This document shows positions 35,419 to 45,900 of a DNA stretch of 64,000 nt, one piece after another. The notes under the pieces are model-generated. The model did not search any database, was not told the DNA's origin, and saw only the letters and a list, made by a program, of their open reading frames with translations. The stretch is from contig NC_134951.1 in assembly GCF_965638725.1 (NCBI RefSeq), positions 1,116,001-1,180,000 of the forward strand, in the 5' to 3' direction. Origin of the DNA: Aptenodytes patagonicus (lineage: Eukaryota; Chordata; Aves; Sphenisciformes; Spheniscidae). Numbering within the stretch: position 1 is the first letter of the stretch; every line of letters begins with the position of its first letter. Made by a program: the position numbers and the translations under genes.

Positions 35419-36025
35419 TGTCCTGGTTTCAGCTGGGATAGAGTTAATTTCCTTCCTAGTAGCTGGCACAGTGCTGTGGTTTGGATTTAGGAGGAGAACA
35501 ATGTTGATAACACAGCGATGTTGTAGTTGTTGCTGAGCAGTGCTTACACTAGTCAAGGACTTTTCAGCTCCCCGTGCTCTACCGACTGAGCAGGCTGGGG
35601 GTGCACAAGAAGCTGGGAGGGGGCACAGCCAGGACAGCTGACCCAAACTGGCCAGAGGGACGTTCCATACCATGGGACGTCATGCTCAGTACATAAACTG
35701 GGGAAAGCTGGCCGGGGGGGGGCCGCTGCTCGGGGACTGGCTGGGCATCGGTCGGCGGGTGGTGAGTGGTTGTGTCACTTGTTTTTTTTTCCTTCCCTGG
35801 GTTTTTTGTTTCTCTCTCTCTCTCGTGTTGTTTCACTTTCCATTACAAATTATTATTATTATAATTATAATATTATTATTATTTCAATTATTAAACTGTT
35901 CTTATCTCAACCCACGAGTTTTCTCACTTTTGTTCTTCTGATTCTCTCCCCCATCCCACTGGGGGCGGGAGGGTGAGCGAGCGGCTGGGTGGTGCTTGGT
36001 TGCCAACTGGGGTTAAACCACGACA
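35419..36025 (+). mobile_element. Solo LTR, TGTCCTGGTTT family (ERVL-like), GVIN intron
   Basis: Starts TGTCCTGGTTTCAGCTGGGA and ends AAACCACGACA. The flanking 5-bp sequences are CCGCC and CTGCC, a target duplication differing at one CpG. It contains an (ATT)n stretch at about 35,844-35,885 and the GACGTCATGCTCAGTACATAAAC promoter-like block near 35,669-35,691. Five-base duplications suit ERVL-type elements. It is the same family as the copies at 38,242 and 58,073; the first two are close relatives. Solo LTR, no internal genes; moderate age. Confidence 0.85.
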
Positions 36026-36044
36026 CTGCCGATGGGAAGTAGTG

Positions 36045-36220
36045 AATAAACACCCTACTTCGCTTTGTGAGCACACGCAGCTTTCCTTCACTTGCTAAAC
36101 TCTCCTTATCTTGACCCAGGAGTTCTTCTTGCTTTTGCTTTTCCACTTCTCTCCCCCGTCCCGCCGTGGTGTTTCTCTCCATCTCTTTGGGGGCTTGAGC
36201 TTCACCCACAGCAGCAGATA
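36045..36220 (+). repeat. Fragment related to the neighbouring LTR family
   Basis: Sequence such as TGCTAAACTCTCCTTATCTTG, GACCCAGGAGTTCTTCTTG and CTTCTCTCCCCCGTCCCGCC parallels the 3' part of the LTR just to its left (TTAAACTGTTCTTATCTCAAC, TTCTCTCCCCCATCCCAC). It is more diverged and incomplete, so it is an older insertion or an adjoining internal piece of the same kind of element. The limits are approximate. Confidence 0.45.
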
Positions 36221-37449
36221 CATGATCTGGCCAGTGGTGGGATGTGGCACGTGCTGCCGTGTTGTCAGTGCTGTTCCCCCAGGCTCTGCCACGTCCAGAC
36301 TTTGTCTTGAGGCTGGTTGAGCCTGACTGGAGAGCACAGACATTAACTGGACAGCCTGTGCATCTGGAGCTGGGACTTTTCCGCAGGTCTCCAGGCTTTG
36401 CTCTCACAGACCAGCCTACTCTCCATCCTTCAGCCTGTTCTCCATCCTTCCACGTCTTCTCCCCTCGAGAAAGCAGGCGTGAGCCCTCCACCCTCCCTTG
36501 CTGGTGGCTACATGGTGGTGGCAGTAGGGCCACTATTTGAGAGGTCAGCAGGTAGTAGGGCACTGGAGGATCCTTTTTAATCAGATTGAGCTTTGACTTC
36601 ATGTCCAGGCTCGGTCTTCCTCCCCATGATGCTGCTACGGTGTGCAAGCATTCAGCCCTGTCCTGAGTCACCCCTGGGCACCTTTTGCTGTGTGCAGAAG
36701 AGGCTCTGAAAGCAGGAGACCCGTACTTTGCAAACTGTCCCTGGGCTAACGTACATGATGGGTATGTGGGTTTAGGTCCCAGGCAAAACCCTAGGCTGGT
36801 CACCACCCCAAAAAGGCCCTGATGAGTCTTTGCTGGCTGGGCAATCACCACTGGTGGAGAAAGGATGGCCTCCACCGCTCCCTGGAATGAATCCTCCGTG
36901 TTGATGGGTTGCCATCTCCTGACTGTCTGGTCTTCTCCTTTAGGATTTTGGACCTTTCCTTCCCAGTGTTTTTCCTCCTGAATTGTTGAGGTGGTCCCTA
37001 TCTTCTTCTTAACACCCCAGCCTTGTCTACCAGGCCTGCCGTGTGACGGCGTGCTGTCTCAGTTGAGCCGGGGACCTTGGCTGCCTGTGCCCTCTGGAAA
37101 GTCAAGCATCTGACCAAAAGGAGTATCTACTGTGAGGTGAGATGAATCAGACCCCACATCCATTGAGTGTATTGCCTAAATCTTCACTGACTTTAAAGGA
37201 AAAGCTGACACTAAAGGCTCTGAAAGGGTCCAAGAGCCCAGTCACGATACTCGGATCAATACCTGTGTTGGTAAGAGTCTTGTGTCGTTGGTGGGACGAA
37301 AGCTGAATGCACGGGAAGGTTTTGTGCACTGAATAAATCTCTTCAGTATCCAACTGAATTGAGACAGAGACAATTATCAGGTTTGCATGACAGTGTAAAA
37401 AAAAAAGATGTAAAGCATGTGTACAGTGAGAGCGTCAGCTCCATTAAGG
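36221..37449. other. GVIN intron 1, unassigned sequence
   Basis: No exon recognised. A stretch around 37,300-37,380 (GTGCACTGAATAAATCTCTT) looks like the polyadenylation end of an LTR, but I cannot delimit an element. The open frame on the minus strand (35,907-36,875) runs through the adjacent LTR and is not a gene. Confidence 0.4.
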
Positions 37450-37910
37450 TTAGCAGTCAAGGACCTTTCCAATGCATATGGGATAATAAGTGAAGGGGGA
37501 AACGATAAACCAAACCACACAGGGACACAAACTGGATAGACAGGGGGTCCCAGAGACAATGCCAAAGACCCAAAGTCTCCAGTCACTAATGATGGGCCAA
37601 CAGGATGCTCCAGGCACAGCTCTGGACAGGGACAACTTGGATTTTTCCCATCCACTGGGGTGGGAACGATGTGTGTCCCGAGAACCAGCTCCCGGGGGGA
37701 ACGGGCGTGAGTGAGGCGAGTGAGGGGCTCCATGCCGGCAGCTGGAGCAGGACCACAGGTCACAGCCCGTGTGCCCGGTGCTGGGTATTTGGGGTGGGTG
37801 TGTCTTGTGAGTGTGGGGTGCCCGGGAGATGAATGTGTGAGTGCGTGCCTCTGCTTGCTGGTGAGCACCAAGCTGGACCAGCCAGCAAGCAGGAGACCCG
37901 TGGGGCTGGT
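37450..37910 (+). repeat. Dispersed repeat, copy 1
   Basis: Shares a series of blocks, in order and orientation, with 47,380-48,120: TCAAGGACCTT plus GGGATAATAAG, then CCACTGGGGTG, CGGCAGCTG, AGCAGGACC, GTCACAGCCC, TGTGCC, and GCTGGA(A/C)CAGCC. The spacing between blocks varies. The family is not recognised; it may be an old LTR. It lies in GVIN intron 1. Confidence 0.6.
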
Positions 37911-38086
37911 AAGAGGGTGCAGGATGCAGGGAGGGGTGTTGGATGGACAGAGGGGCTGTGCTGGTGCTCAAGGGATCCAGGAATGCCCATGGCTGCCTGT
38001 ACTTACATATTTATGAGTCCTGTTGGGTATATGTGGGTGCTGTTGAAGGCAGCACCTTGTCCATGGCAGGTTGTGTGGCCAAGTCA

Positions 38087-38112
38087 GTGTGTGTGTGTGT
38101 GTGTGTGTGTTG
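38087..38112. repeat. (GT)n microsatellite
   Basis: About twelve uninterrupted GT dinucleotides in GVIN intron 1. Confidence 0.9.
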
Positions 38113-38241
38113 TCTCTGGGATACACACTCAGCTTCAGGGTTGAACCTGCAAATGGGAAAGCAGCAGGCACATCCATTGTCCCAGGACGGAGACCCCCAG
38201 GTCTTGGGGCATCCTAGGCTGGGCTCCAGCAGCTGGGTAGG

Positions 38242-38792
38242 TGTCCTGGTTTTGGCTGGGATAGAGTTAATTTCCTTCTTAGTAGCTGGCACAGTGCTGT
38301 GGTTTGGATTTAGGAGGAGAACAATGTTGATAACACACCGATGTTGTAGTTGTTGCTGAGCAGCGCTTACACTGGTCAAGGGCTTTTCAGCTCCCCGTGC
38401 TCTACCGACTGAGCAGGCTGGAGGTGCACAAGAAGCTGGGAGGGGGGGCACAGCCAGGACAGCTGACCCCAACTGGCCAGAGGGACATTCCATACCATGG
38501 GACGTCATGCTCAGTACAGAAACTGGGGGGAGTTGGCTGGGGGGGCCGCTGCTCGGGGACTGGCTGGGCATCGGTTGGCAGGTGGTGAGCAATTGCATCG
38601 TGCATCACTTGCTTTGTGTATTATTATTAGTATTATTTTATTTCAATTATTAAACTGTTCTTATCTCAACCCATGAGTTTTCTCACTTCTACTCTTCCAA
38701 TTCTCTCCCCCATCCCACCGGGGGTGTAGGGGGGGAGGAGTGAGTGAGCGGCTGGGTGGTGCTCAGTTGCCGACTGAGGTTAAACCATGACA
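38242..38792 (+). mobile_element. Solo LTR, TGTCCTGGTTT family (ERVL-like), next to the GVIN coding exon
   Basis: Starts TGTCCTGGTTTTGGCTGGGA and ends AAACCATGACA, with a perfect 5-bp duplication GTAGG on both sides (38,237-38,241 and 38,793-38,797). It is clearly the same family as 35,419-36,025, though shorter in its microsatellite part. It lies in the sense orientation, ending about 100 bases before the acceptor of the giant coding exon. The perfect duplication suggests a relatively recent insertion. Solo LTR without internal genes. Confidence 0.9.
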
Positions 38793-38897
38793 GTAGGAGG
38801 AATCCCCAGGGCCGGAGCTGCTGGAGAGCCCTCTTATAAGAGACTGGGGCCTCTTACAACATACCTTAAAGAAAGTCTGTTTGCTTCTTCCACAGCC

Positions 38898-40289
38898 ATG
38901 AGTTCACAAGAGGACATACTAGAGGATGATGAAAAGGCACATCTTGCTAAAAAACTACTGGCAGAAGCATGTGAGAAAGAAGGACTGGATGATGCATACT
39001 GGCTCCCCAAACTGTCGAAGATACTGGGAGTCAAGTCCAGAGAAGCCCTGAAACACCTGCAATATGAAGACTGCCTTAAGCTGGAGTGCGAAGTACGGTA
39101 CCCCTGGGAAACAAAGGCGCTCCAAAAACTCCTGGAACTAACAGACAACAAAGCAACTTTTGAGGAGTTGCAGAGGGAGCGCTTGGAGATGACAAAGCAG
39201 AGACAAGAAGCGGCCAAGCTAGCCCTGGAGGAGCTGAAAGAAATGCACAACAGCCACAGCCACAGCAAGGACGTTGTAAGACAGAAAGAGGAGGCTCTGT
39301 GGCAAGCCATGGAGATTCCCAAAGCGTACTGGGCACCGCCGGAGGAGTCATTGGTGGATGTGCTGGAGAGCATCCAGAAGCTGCTGGAGCTGCAGGAGTC
39401 GTCAGTGGGCAGGGGTGAGAACGTCTCCGACATGGAGGTCCTGAGGCGGGCATCGGGGGGACTGGCCCTGCAGGGCATTTACAGAACCAGCAGCCTTGCG
39501 GATATGCTGGCAAAGCGAGACCAGCTCATCAGGGTTCCCGACGGATTCAAGCTCGCTGGTCCAGAGCAAGGGTCACTGCTTGAGAGGAAGGAGTTCTCCT
39601 CCTCTGCAGCAGAAGCCACTTTCACCAAGTCCATGGAGCAGCTGGGGTTCAGCATGAACGTTTCTGCCAAAGCCAGCTTCTGGGGGTTTAATGTTGAAGT
39701 TGGTGTAGATTACAGCAGCTCCTCGCAGTCAGAGGACACCCACCAGTCCCACTCTGAGCAGAGCTACATTTGCATCACCAAGTACCAGTACATCCCTCTG
39801 GCCTCCTGCTACTTCCAAAAGCATCAGCTTCGCCTCTCAGATGTGGCCCTACGGGAGCTGCAAGACATCGAGCATCTTTTGAACATCACTCAGGAAGCAG
39901 ACAGGCCCAACATGCTGAAGAGCAGGTGTGCGAGCTTCTTCAGCAGGTTTAGGTCTCACGTAAACCAGGGTCCCCTCCATTTTGGGGGGATATTCTGGTG
40001 GAAGGCATCTATGGAAGGATTCAGAGCTGAGCAGTGGGAAGAGATGAAGCGACAAGCATCTGAAGCACTGAACTGCTACGTCGGGGCCAGCTACAGAGGC
40101 TTCAGTGTCAGCGTGGACGTTTCGAAATCCAGCTCACAGGCTTCTTTTCAGGGAAGAGACGGAAGTAGTGCCCACACAGGGGTTCAGCTCTACGTGACCA
40201 ACACAGGGGGCCCATCAGAGACAGATTCTCTTCCTCAGTGGAAACTGGGACTTGTAACTAATAACACAACCTGGTGTGTTATCGACTGA
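38898..40289 (+). CDS. GVIN1: GVIN N-terminal segment: helical module, coiled coil, MACPF-like region
   Basis: 463 codons from ATG to the in-frame TGA. Residues about 14-75 form the family's N-terminal helical module (AYWLPKLSKILGV, EALKHLQYEDCLKLE), which recurs in the separate exon at 48,170. Residues about 88-118 form a charged coiled coil (QRERLEMTKQRQEAAKLALE). From about residue 230 a beta-rich region has Ser-rich strands (GVDYSSSSQSE), then RSHVNQGPLHFGGIFWWKA (39,951-40,007), resembling the perforin/MACPF signature with a His followed by a Gly-Gly pair. It ends LVTNNTTWCVID-stop. On its own this could give a truncated protein without any GTPase domain. Confidence 0.8.
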   Translation: MSSQEDILEDDEKAHLAKKLLAEACEKEGLDDAYWLPKLSKILGVKSREALKHLQYEDCLKLECEVRYPWETKALQKLLELTDNKATFEELQRERLEMTKQRQEAAKLALEELKEMHNSHSHSKDVVRQKEEALWQAMEIPKAYWAPPEESLVDVLESIQKLLELQESSVGRGENVSDMEVLRRASGGLALQGIYRTSSLADMLAKRDQLIRVPDGFKLAGPEQGSLLERKEFSSSAAEATFTKSMEQLGFSMNVSAKASFWGFNVEVGVDYSSSSQSEDTHQSHSEQSYICITKYQYIPLASCYFQKHQLRLSDVALRELQDIEHLLNITQEADRPNMLKSRCASFFSRFRSHVNQGPLHFGGIFWWKASMEGFRAEQWEEMKRQASEALNCYVGASYRGFSVSVDVSKSSSQASFQGRDGSSAHTGVQLYVTNTGGPSETDSLPQWKLGLVTNNTTWCVID

Positions 40290-42992
40290 GGCTTTCAGCT
40301 GATCCCAGTGTGGGATATAATCCTGTTCAATCACAGCAGTGATTTTAAGTCCACCTATCAAATGAGCAGCAGCCTCAGGGCTGCATACGAAGCGCTAACA
40401 AATCACAGTGTCGGCACCATGTTCGGAGAGGAACTGGTCAGTGCAGTGGAAGAGGCCAGAGCTTTCGTGGAGTGTGTGAAGGCCTGGGAGATGACGGTGG
40501 ATGAAAGGAAACTGCTCACGCTGATAGATTTCAAACAGAATCTGCATGAAAAAACCAAAACCCATAGTGTCTGGATCAACGTATGCCTGTCGGACAAAGC
40601 ACTGCAGGAGTTCCTGGTGAATACTGTTCTGCTTTGCGAGAAGTCACCTCCAGAAAACACCACCTATATCAAGTCTCTGTTGAGTTGCCTCCTGGATCCT
40701 CATGTCTATTCTGTCAAGGACTTCCCCAGGTCTTCCGTCATTACGCAATGGTTCTTCCATACTGAGCACATGCTTCCCGAAACTCCCAGTGTTTCTGAGC
40801 TTGAAGATCTCACCAAGACACTGCTGCAAATGAAGGAATACATCCAGGAAGTCACCTATGCACCAGAAACCTCTGCATCTGCCATTCATGAAGCAAAGAT
40901 AAAAGCCACCTTGACTGCAAGCTTAGCTGTTTATTCCTTACTCCAGTTTCTCCAGGAAAGAGCACAGAAAGACATAGAACTGCTGGTGCTCTTAATTACA
41001 ACCAGCATGGGATACCAGGTGGAAAGCAGCACATTTCAGTACCTCCTTGGATGTCCAGAAATTAACTTCATGATAAATGAAATGCAAATGGGACATAAGG
41101 AGTATCTGAGTCTGAAGGAGCAAGATGTTTACAGAGCCCAGGCCTTCCTGCTGCTGACAGGTCTAACTGTAACACCCGAACATAAAGAGGTGTCCCCTGA
41201 ACAGAAGAAGGAGCGTTTAGTTTTCATGGAAGATCAAATGAAAAACTTATGGTCCACAGAGATAAAAACTCTCCTCGAAAAGCACAGTGCATTCAAAGAC
41301 TGGGAGATGCTGGAAAGTGACTTGCATTCCTTCACCAATGGGCGCTTGGATGACACATGTGACGATCTGAAGAAACAGAGTATTATCAAAGACATGGAAG
41401 ACGCTTTTCAAAGAAGAGAGCCTTCCAGTCAGTCCAAATCCAAATCAGACGGCAGCGAGTCCAAAGCAAATCAAGCCATTGCAAACCAAAAGTTCCTCCA
41501 CTTACTTAAGCGCCTTGGACTAGAAAGTCACTATCCAAGAAAAATGGGGACAGAAGATTTCCACATTGTATACAGGACATCTTTACATGACAGCCAGCCC
41601 AGCAAGGAAAACGAACTACCATTTTACTTCTTGCAAAAGCTATTAACTGTGGATTATCGGGTGAGGTACCTGACTTGCAAGGACGAGAGCAGCCCAGGGC
41701 TCGCACCCATGCCAAGAACCACAGAACAAGGGCATGAACCCTCGGATTCCTTTGATGACTTTTTCACTAATTTGGAGCAAGAAGCCCCTGAATCTGCAAC
41801 CAGGGAGAGTTGTGTGCACCCCATGGACCTCCAGATGGCAATTTTTCATTGCGCTGATGATTTCATGAGACAGTACATTTCAACAAAGCTTGCTTTCTGC
41901 CAATTTGCACTACCTCTCCTGGTACCAAACCCGTGCACTTCACAGATAGAGTTCCCACTCTGGTCCCTCAGCCAAATAAAAAAGAGCTGGAAAGGGGCTG
42001 AGAAGTCAGGAAAGCAGGCCAGAATTAACAGTTACAAAAACAAACTCATTTATCAGGCAGAGACACCCATTGTGTCCTTCATACGGATCGGCAGTTCTCC
42101 CTCCTCTTCCAAGTCTCAGATCCTGAATGCTCTGCTGAGCAAACAAAAGCATGACACTTTTTTCCACCGACATTGCAAAGGCAGCACCAAAGACTGTTTG
42201 CTGATGAAAGGCGTTGTGGAGATCTCCTGGTACTGTCCAAGGGGTAGTGACGATGACAACTTTGACTGCTGTGTTGCTTTCTGTAACCTGCATGGAGATG
42301 CAAGGGATCACGAAGAACAGCTACAGTTTTTACAAGAGATAGCTGCTGTGAATGTGGCTCTTATATCCAAGCCTGATCAGAGTGACAAGAAAGGGATGAA
42401 AATTTTACGTGACCTGTGGCAGTCGCAAAGGCCTTTGGTTTGTCTTTTCTCTGAAAAAGAGAACGTTGCAGCTGGCCGATCTAGCCAAAACATAAGAATA
42501 GGTATCAAGAACAGAAACGAAGCAGAATTAATGGGTGAGCTGACAAAAACAATCAGGGATCTCCTGGAAGGGTCTAACACGCTTTTCAGCCTTGACGCCT
42601 GCGTGGACAAAGCACGCAAGCACGGATTCTTAGTCGATGAAGATACAGATGCGTGTGTGACAGCCAAAGAAAAGGCAAAGGAGCTGGTGAAGCTTCTGAA
42701 GAAAGAGAAGTTGTCTGAGATCAAATCCCAGCTACTGCCTCTTCAAGGAAAACTGTGGTACATGTGGTGCAAAAAGGACAAAGAACTCACTCGCTTGCAG
42801 GAAAAGAGAAACAAGAGCATAGAGCATCATCGGAGCCAAATTGAATCAGAGAAGTCGGCAATAAGAAGAAAGCAAGTAGAGAAAGCATTCCCCCTCAATC
42901 AGCTGATGAAATCAGTCCTTGGCTTTCTCCAGTCACAGCCAGCAGATACCAAGAAATACTTCCTGCAGTGGATGAAGGTCTTTATGGGATGA
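40290..42992 (+). CDS. GVIN1: GVIN middle segment with a degenerate P-loop domain
   Basis: Same frame as the N-terminal segment, continuing directly after the TGA (GFQLIPVWDIILFNHSS). About 900 codons, mostly helical. At 42,090-42,116 lies GSSPSSSKS, a P-loop-like sequence in which the Gly before Lys is replaced by Ser. HDTFFHRHCKGS follows, a pattern also typical of URGCP and VLIG proteins, whose first GTPase-like domain is thought not to bind nucleotide normally. The end is a highly charged helical stretch (KELTRLQEKRNKSIEHHRSQ). The frame is lost just after LQWMKVFM at the GGG run. Confidence 0.8.
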   Translation, partial: GFQLIPVWDIILFNHSSDFKSTYQMSSSLRAAYEALTNHSVGTMFGEELVSAVEEARAFVECVKAWEMTVDERKLLTLIDFKQNLHEKTKTHSVWINVCLSDKALQEFLVNTVLLCEKSPPENTTYIKSLLSCLLDPHVYSVKDFPRSSVITQWFFHTEHMLPETPSVSELEDLTKTLLQMKEYIQEVTYAPETSASAIHEAKIKATLTASLAVYSLLQFLQERAQKDIELLVLLITTSMGYQVESSTFQYLLGCPEINFMINEMQMGHKEYLSLKEQDVYRAQAFLLLTGLTVTPEHKEVSPEQKKERLVFMEDQMKNLWSTEIKTLLEKHSAFKDWEMLESDLHSFTNGRLDDTCDDLKKQSIIKDMEDAFQRREPSSQSKSKSDGSESKANQAIANQKFLHLLKRLGLESHYPRKMGTEDFHIVYRTSLHDSQPSKENELPFYFLQKLLTVDYRVRYLTCKDESSPGLAPMPRTTEQGHEPSDSFDDFFTNLEQEAPESATRESCVHPMDLQMAIFHCADDFMRQYISTKLAFCQFALPLLVPNPCTSQIEFPLWSLSQIKKSWKGAEKSGKQARINSYKNKLIYQAETPIVSFIRIGSSPSSSKSQILNALLSKQKHDTFFHRHCKGSTKDCLLMKGVVEISWYCPRGSDDDNFDCCVAFCNLHGDARDHEEQLQFLQEIAAVNVALISKPDQSDKKGMKILRDLWQSQRPLVCLFSEKENVAAGRSSQNIRIGIKNRNEAELMGELTKTIRDLLEGSNTLFSLDACVDKARKHGFLVDEDTDACVTAKEKAKELVKLLKKEKLSEIKSQLLPLQGKLWYMWCKKDKELTRLQEKRNKSIEHHRSQIESEKSAIRRKQVEKAFPLNQLMKSVLGFLQSQPADTKKYFLQWMKVFMG

Positions 42993-45900
42993 CCTGTCCT
43001 CCGATCGCCTTGACAAACTGAAGAGACGGTATCACCAGTTATGGTCTCAAATCCTGGCAATAAAGACAAGCCATGTAAAAACCAATACGAAATCTCTGTT
43101 GCTGAGTAAGTTAGATGCCCTCTCCAATGAAATCAACGATTCATCCATTGGCCTTGAGCATATTTTGAGAGAGGTAGGGCAGATTTACGAAGCTCTGGAA
43201 TCAATGAACTCAAAGGATAATATTTTTGTCAAACTACCTGAAATTGCAGCTGATCTGATGGTTTCAGGGTATCCTGTTGAGCTGATGGATGGTGATGCTT
43301 CTTACGTACCATTACGATGGGTTGTAGCAATCTTTGACAGATTAATTGAGAAGCTAGGGGATAAACGAGTATTTGTTCTTTCAGTGCTTGGTATCCAGAG
43401 CACAGGGAAGTCAACCCTGTTGAATGCCATGTTTGGTCTTCAGTTTAATGTCAGTGCAGGGAGATGCACCCGGGGAGCGTTTATGCAGCTAATTAAAGTG
43501 GACGAGAAGCTGCAGCAGGATTTGGACTTTGATTACATGCTAGTTGTTGACACAGAGGGACTTCGTGCCATAGAGCTGGCCAATAAACAGTCCCTTAATC
43601 ATGACAACGAGCTGGCCACCTTTGTCATTGGCATCGGCAACATGACTCTGATCAATATTTTTGGAGAAAATCCTTCAGAAATGCAAGATGTCCTTCAGAT
43701 TGCTGTGCAGGCTTTTCTGAGGATGAAGCAAGTAAATCTTTCCCCAAGCTGCCTGTTTGTACACCAAAATGTGGGAGAAATAACTGCCAAGGAACAGAAC
43801 ATGGAAGGACAAAGACGTCTGCAGGAAAAGCTGGATGAAATGACCGTGACAGCCGCCCAGCAGGAATTCTGTGACGTCTCCCGCTTCAGCGACGTCATCC
43901 GCTTTGACGTGAACCCCCACATTCATTACTTTGCTCACCTGTGGGAAGGAAACCCCCCAATGGCACCACCCAATCCCACCTACAGCCAGAACGTCCAGGA
44001 ATTAAAGAGCAAAATTCTCCAAGCTGCCAAGAAGGAGTCGCAGGGCAGCATTTTGAGGCTCTCGAACTTGAAAGTTCATATCAGTGACCTCTGGAATGCT
44101 TTGCTGAATGAAAACTTCATTTTCAGCTTCAAGAATTCAGTGGAGATTGCTGCGTACAAGAAACTGGAAACCGCATTTAGTCAGTGGACCTGGCAGCTGA
44201 GGAGTCACATCTTAGACTTGCAAATGAAACTGGACAATAAAGTTCGGAATGGGGACTTGCAGAAGGTCACCACAGAACACCTTGAAAAACTAGTGCAAGA
44301 GACAAGTGACGCCATCATGAAAGACATGGAAAAGTATTTCAGTGAAGACAGAGACTGCGAGATACTGGTCCAGTGGAAAAGCAGCACGGAACTGAAGCTG
44401 AAAGAACTAAAAGAGTCTCTTCTTCTTGAAACTAGAAAGAAGTGTGAGAATCTTATTGAACTAAAGAAGAACCAGTGTAAACTGGATGAAAGGAAGTCAG
44501 AATATGAAAACAAGCTCCTGAAAAGTAGTAGACAGTTGGCTCTGTCTCTGAAAGGCCAAAGCCTAAGTGAAAGAGAACTGAGAGACAACTTTATTTCTCT
44601 CTGGGCAATCTGGATTGCTGAAGTCTCCTCTACTGCTCCCCCTCTGGAACAGGTTGATATCGATGTGGAAATAGAAGATGTCCTTCTAGATCACTTTAAG
44701 GAGCCTAACTTACATGAACGCATCAGGGCATTTCCCAAACAGAGAGTATTTTCTGCTGACTTGGAGAAACACGTTGCTAGGAAAAAACGTTGGGGCATCC
44801 TGCCTGTGAATTTTGATGATGCTGATGTGAGCAAAATACACCGCCTTACAGATAACATCATAGCGTGTGTGATGGCAAACATTGATAAGAAGGAAAAGGA
44901 GAAAAGGGATTACAGTCGAAGTTTTATTCATGAAATACTAAATGAAGTACAGGAAGGTATAAACTCTGTCTCTAGCAATCAAAAATACAGTTTTAATAAA
45001 GATTACAGAATAGATTTATCGCTGTATCTGTGCAGAATGGCAGCAGAAAGGTTTAAAGACATGCATATAGCATTCAGAAAAGCAAACGATCCAGCCATCT
45101 ACCTGGAGAGCAAGAGAGAAGATTTCTTTAAATGCTTCCAGATTTCCTGCCAAGGAGCCACTTCTATCACGACATTTGCTGTTTTCCTGTGTGACAAGAT
45201 TGCCCCAGCTCTTCGCCAGGCCGTCTATAAGAGGACAGCTCTTGCCATAGCTCAAGACATTAAGGGTAAAATCCCAGATTTCAATGGCAATAGATCCTCT
45301 CTGGAAGTCTGCATGCTGAGATACCTGGCACAGGAAGAAAATTTTGAGAATTTCAAGGAGTACCTTAATCGCCCAGGAGACTTTTTACGGAGTTACATTG
45401 AGACACGTGTTGAGACGTACTGTTTAGGTAAGAACAGGAGGCTGGAGAAGTTTTTAGGTGACTCCCTTACTCACTGCTATGAAAGCATCCAGTCAGCCGT
45501 TTTTGAATCAACCAACGTTGTCAAAGACAGAAAAGACAGAAATGACAAAATCTCTCTTTGGCTGGATGAATTTTGCAGCGCACTTGGAGAGGTGCTAAGC
45601 TTGCCCAGAACGGAACTGAAGGGCATTGAGCATCAGGAGATAACAGACATAGAGTTCCTGAATAATGCCATGACAGAAGCACTGACTCCCCTGAAAGATC
45701 ATCTCAAGGAAGAGTTTGCTAGTGCTGATATGAGCTTATTTGAAACACAGCCTCATACAATCCTGGCTGAACAGTTTGCAGGGTGCTGGAAGCAGTGTCC
45801 CTTTTGTGGGGCTGTTTGCACAAACATCATGCAGGATCACGATGGAGACCATCAGCTTCTCTTCCATCGTCCACAAGTTTTGACGGGATACAAGTGGCAT

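Noticed and set aside
35907-36875. Minus-strand 322-codon open frame
   Set aside because: It begins in unassigned intron sequence and reads through the antisense of a solo LTR; no coding family seen.
40287-40289. TGA in GVIN read as selenocysteine
   Set aside because: GVIN-family proteins are not selenoproteins, the site is better explained as CGA decay, and I see no SECIS-like element after 46,200. The nearby SELENOI is a selenoprotein but a different gene.
42980-42995. Programmed frameshift in GVIN
   Set aside because: No slippery heptamer or downstream stem is visible; a single extra G in GGG is simpler.
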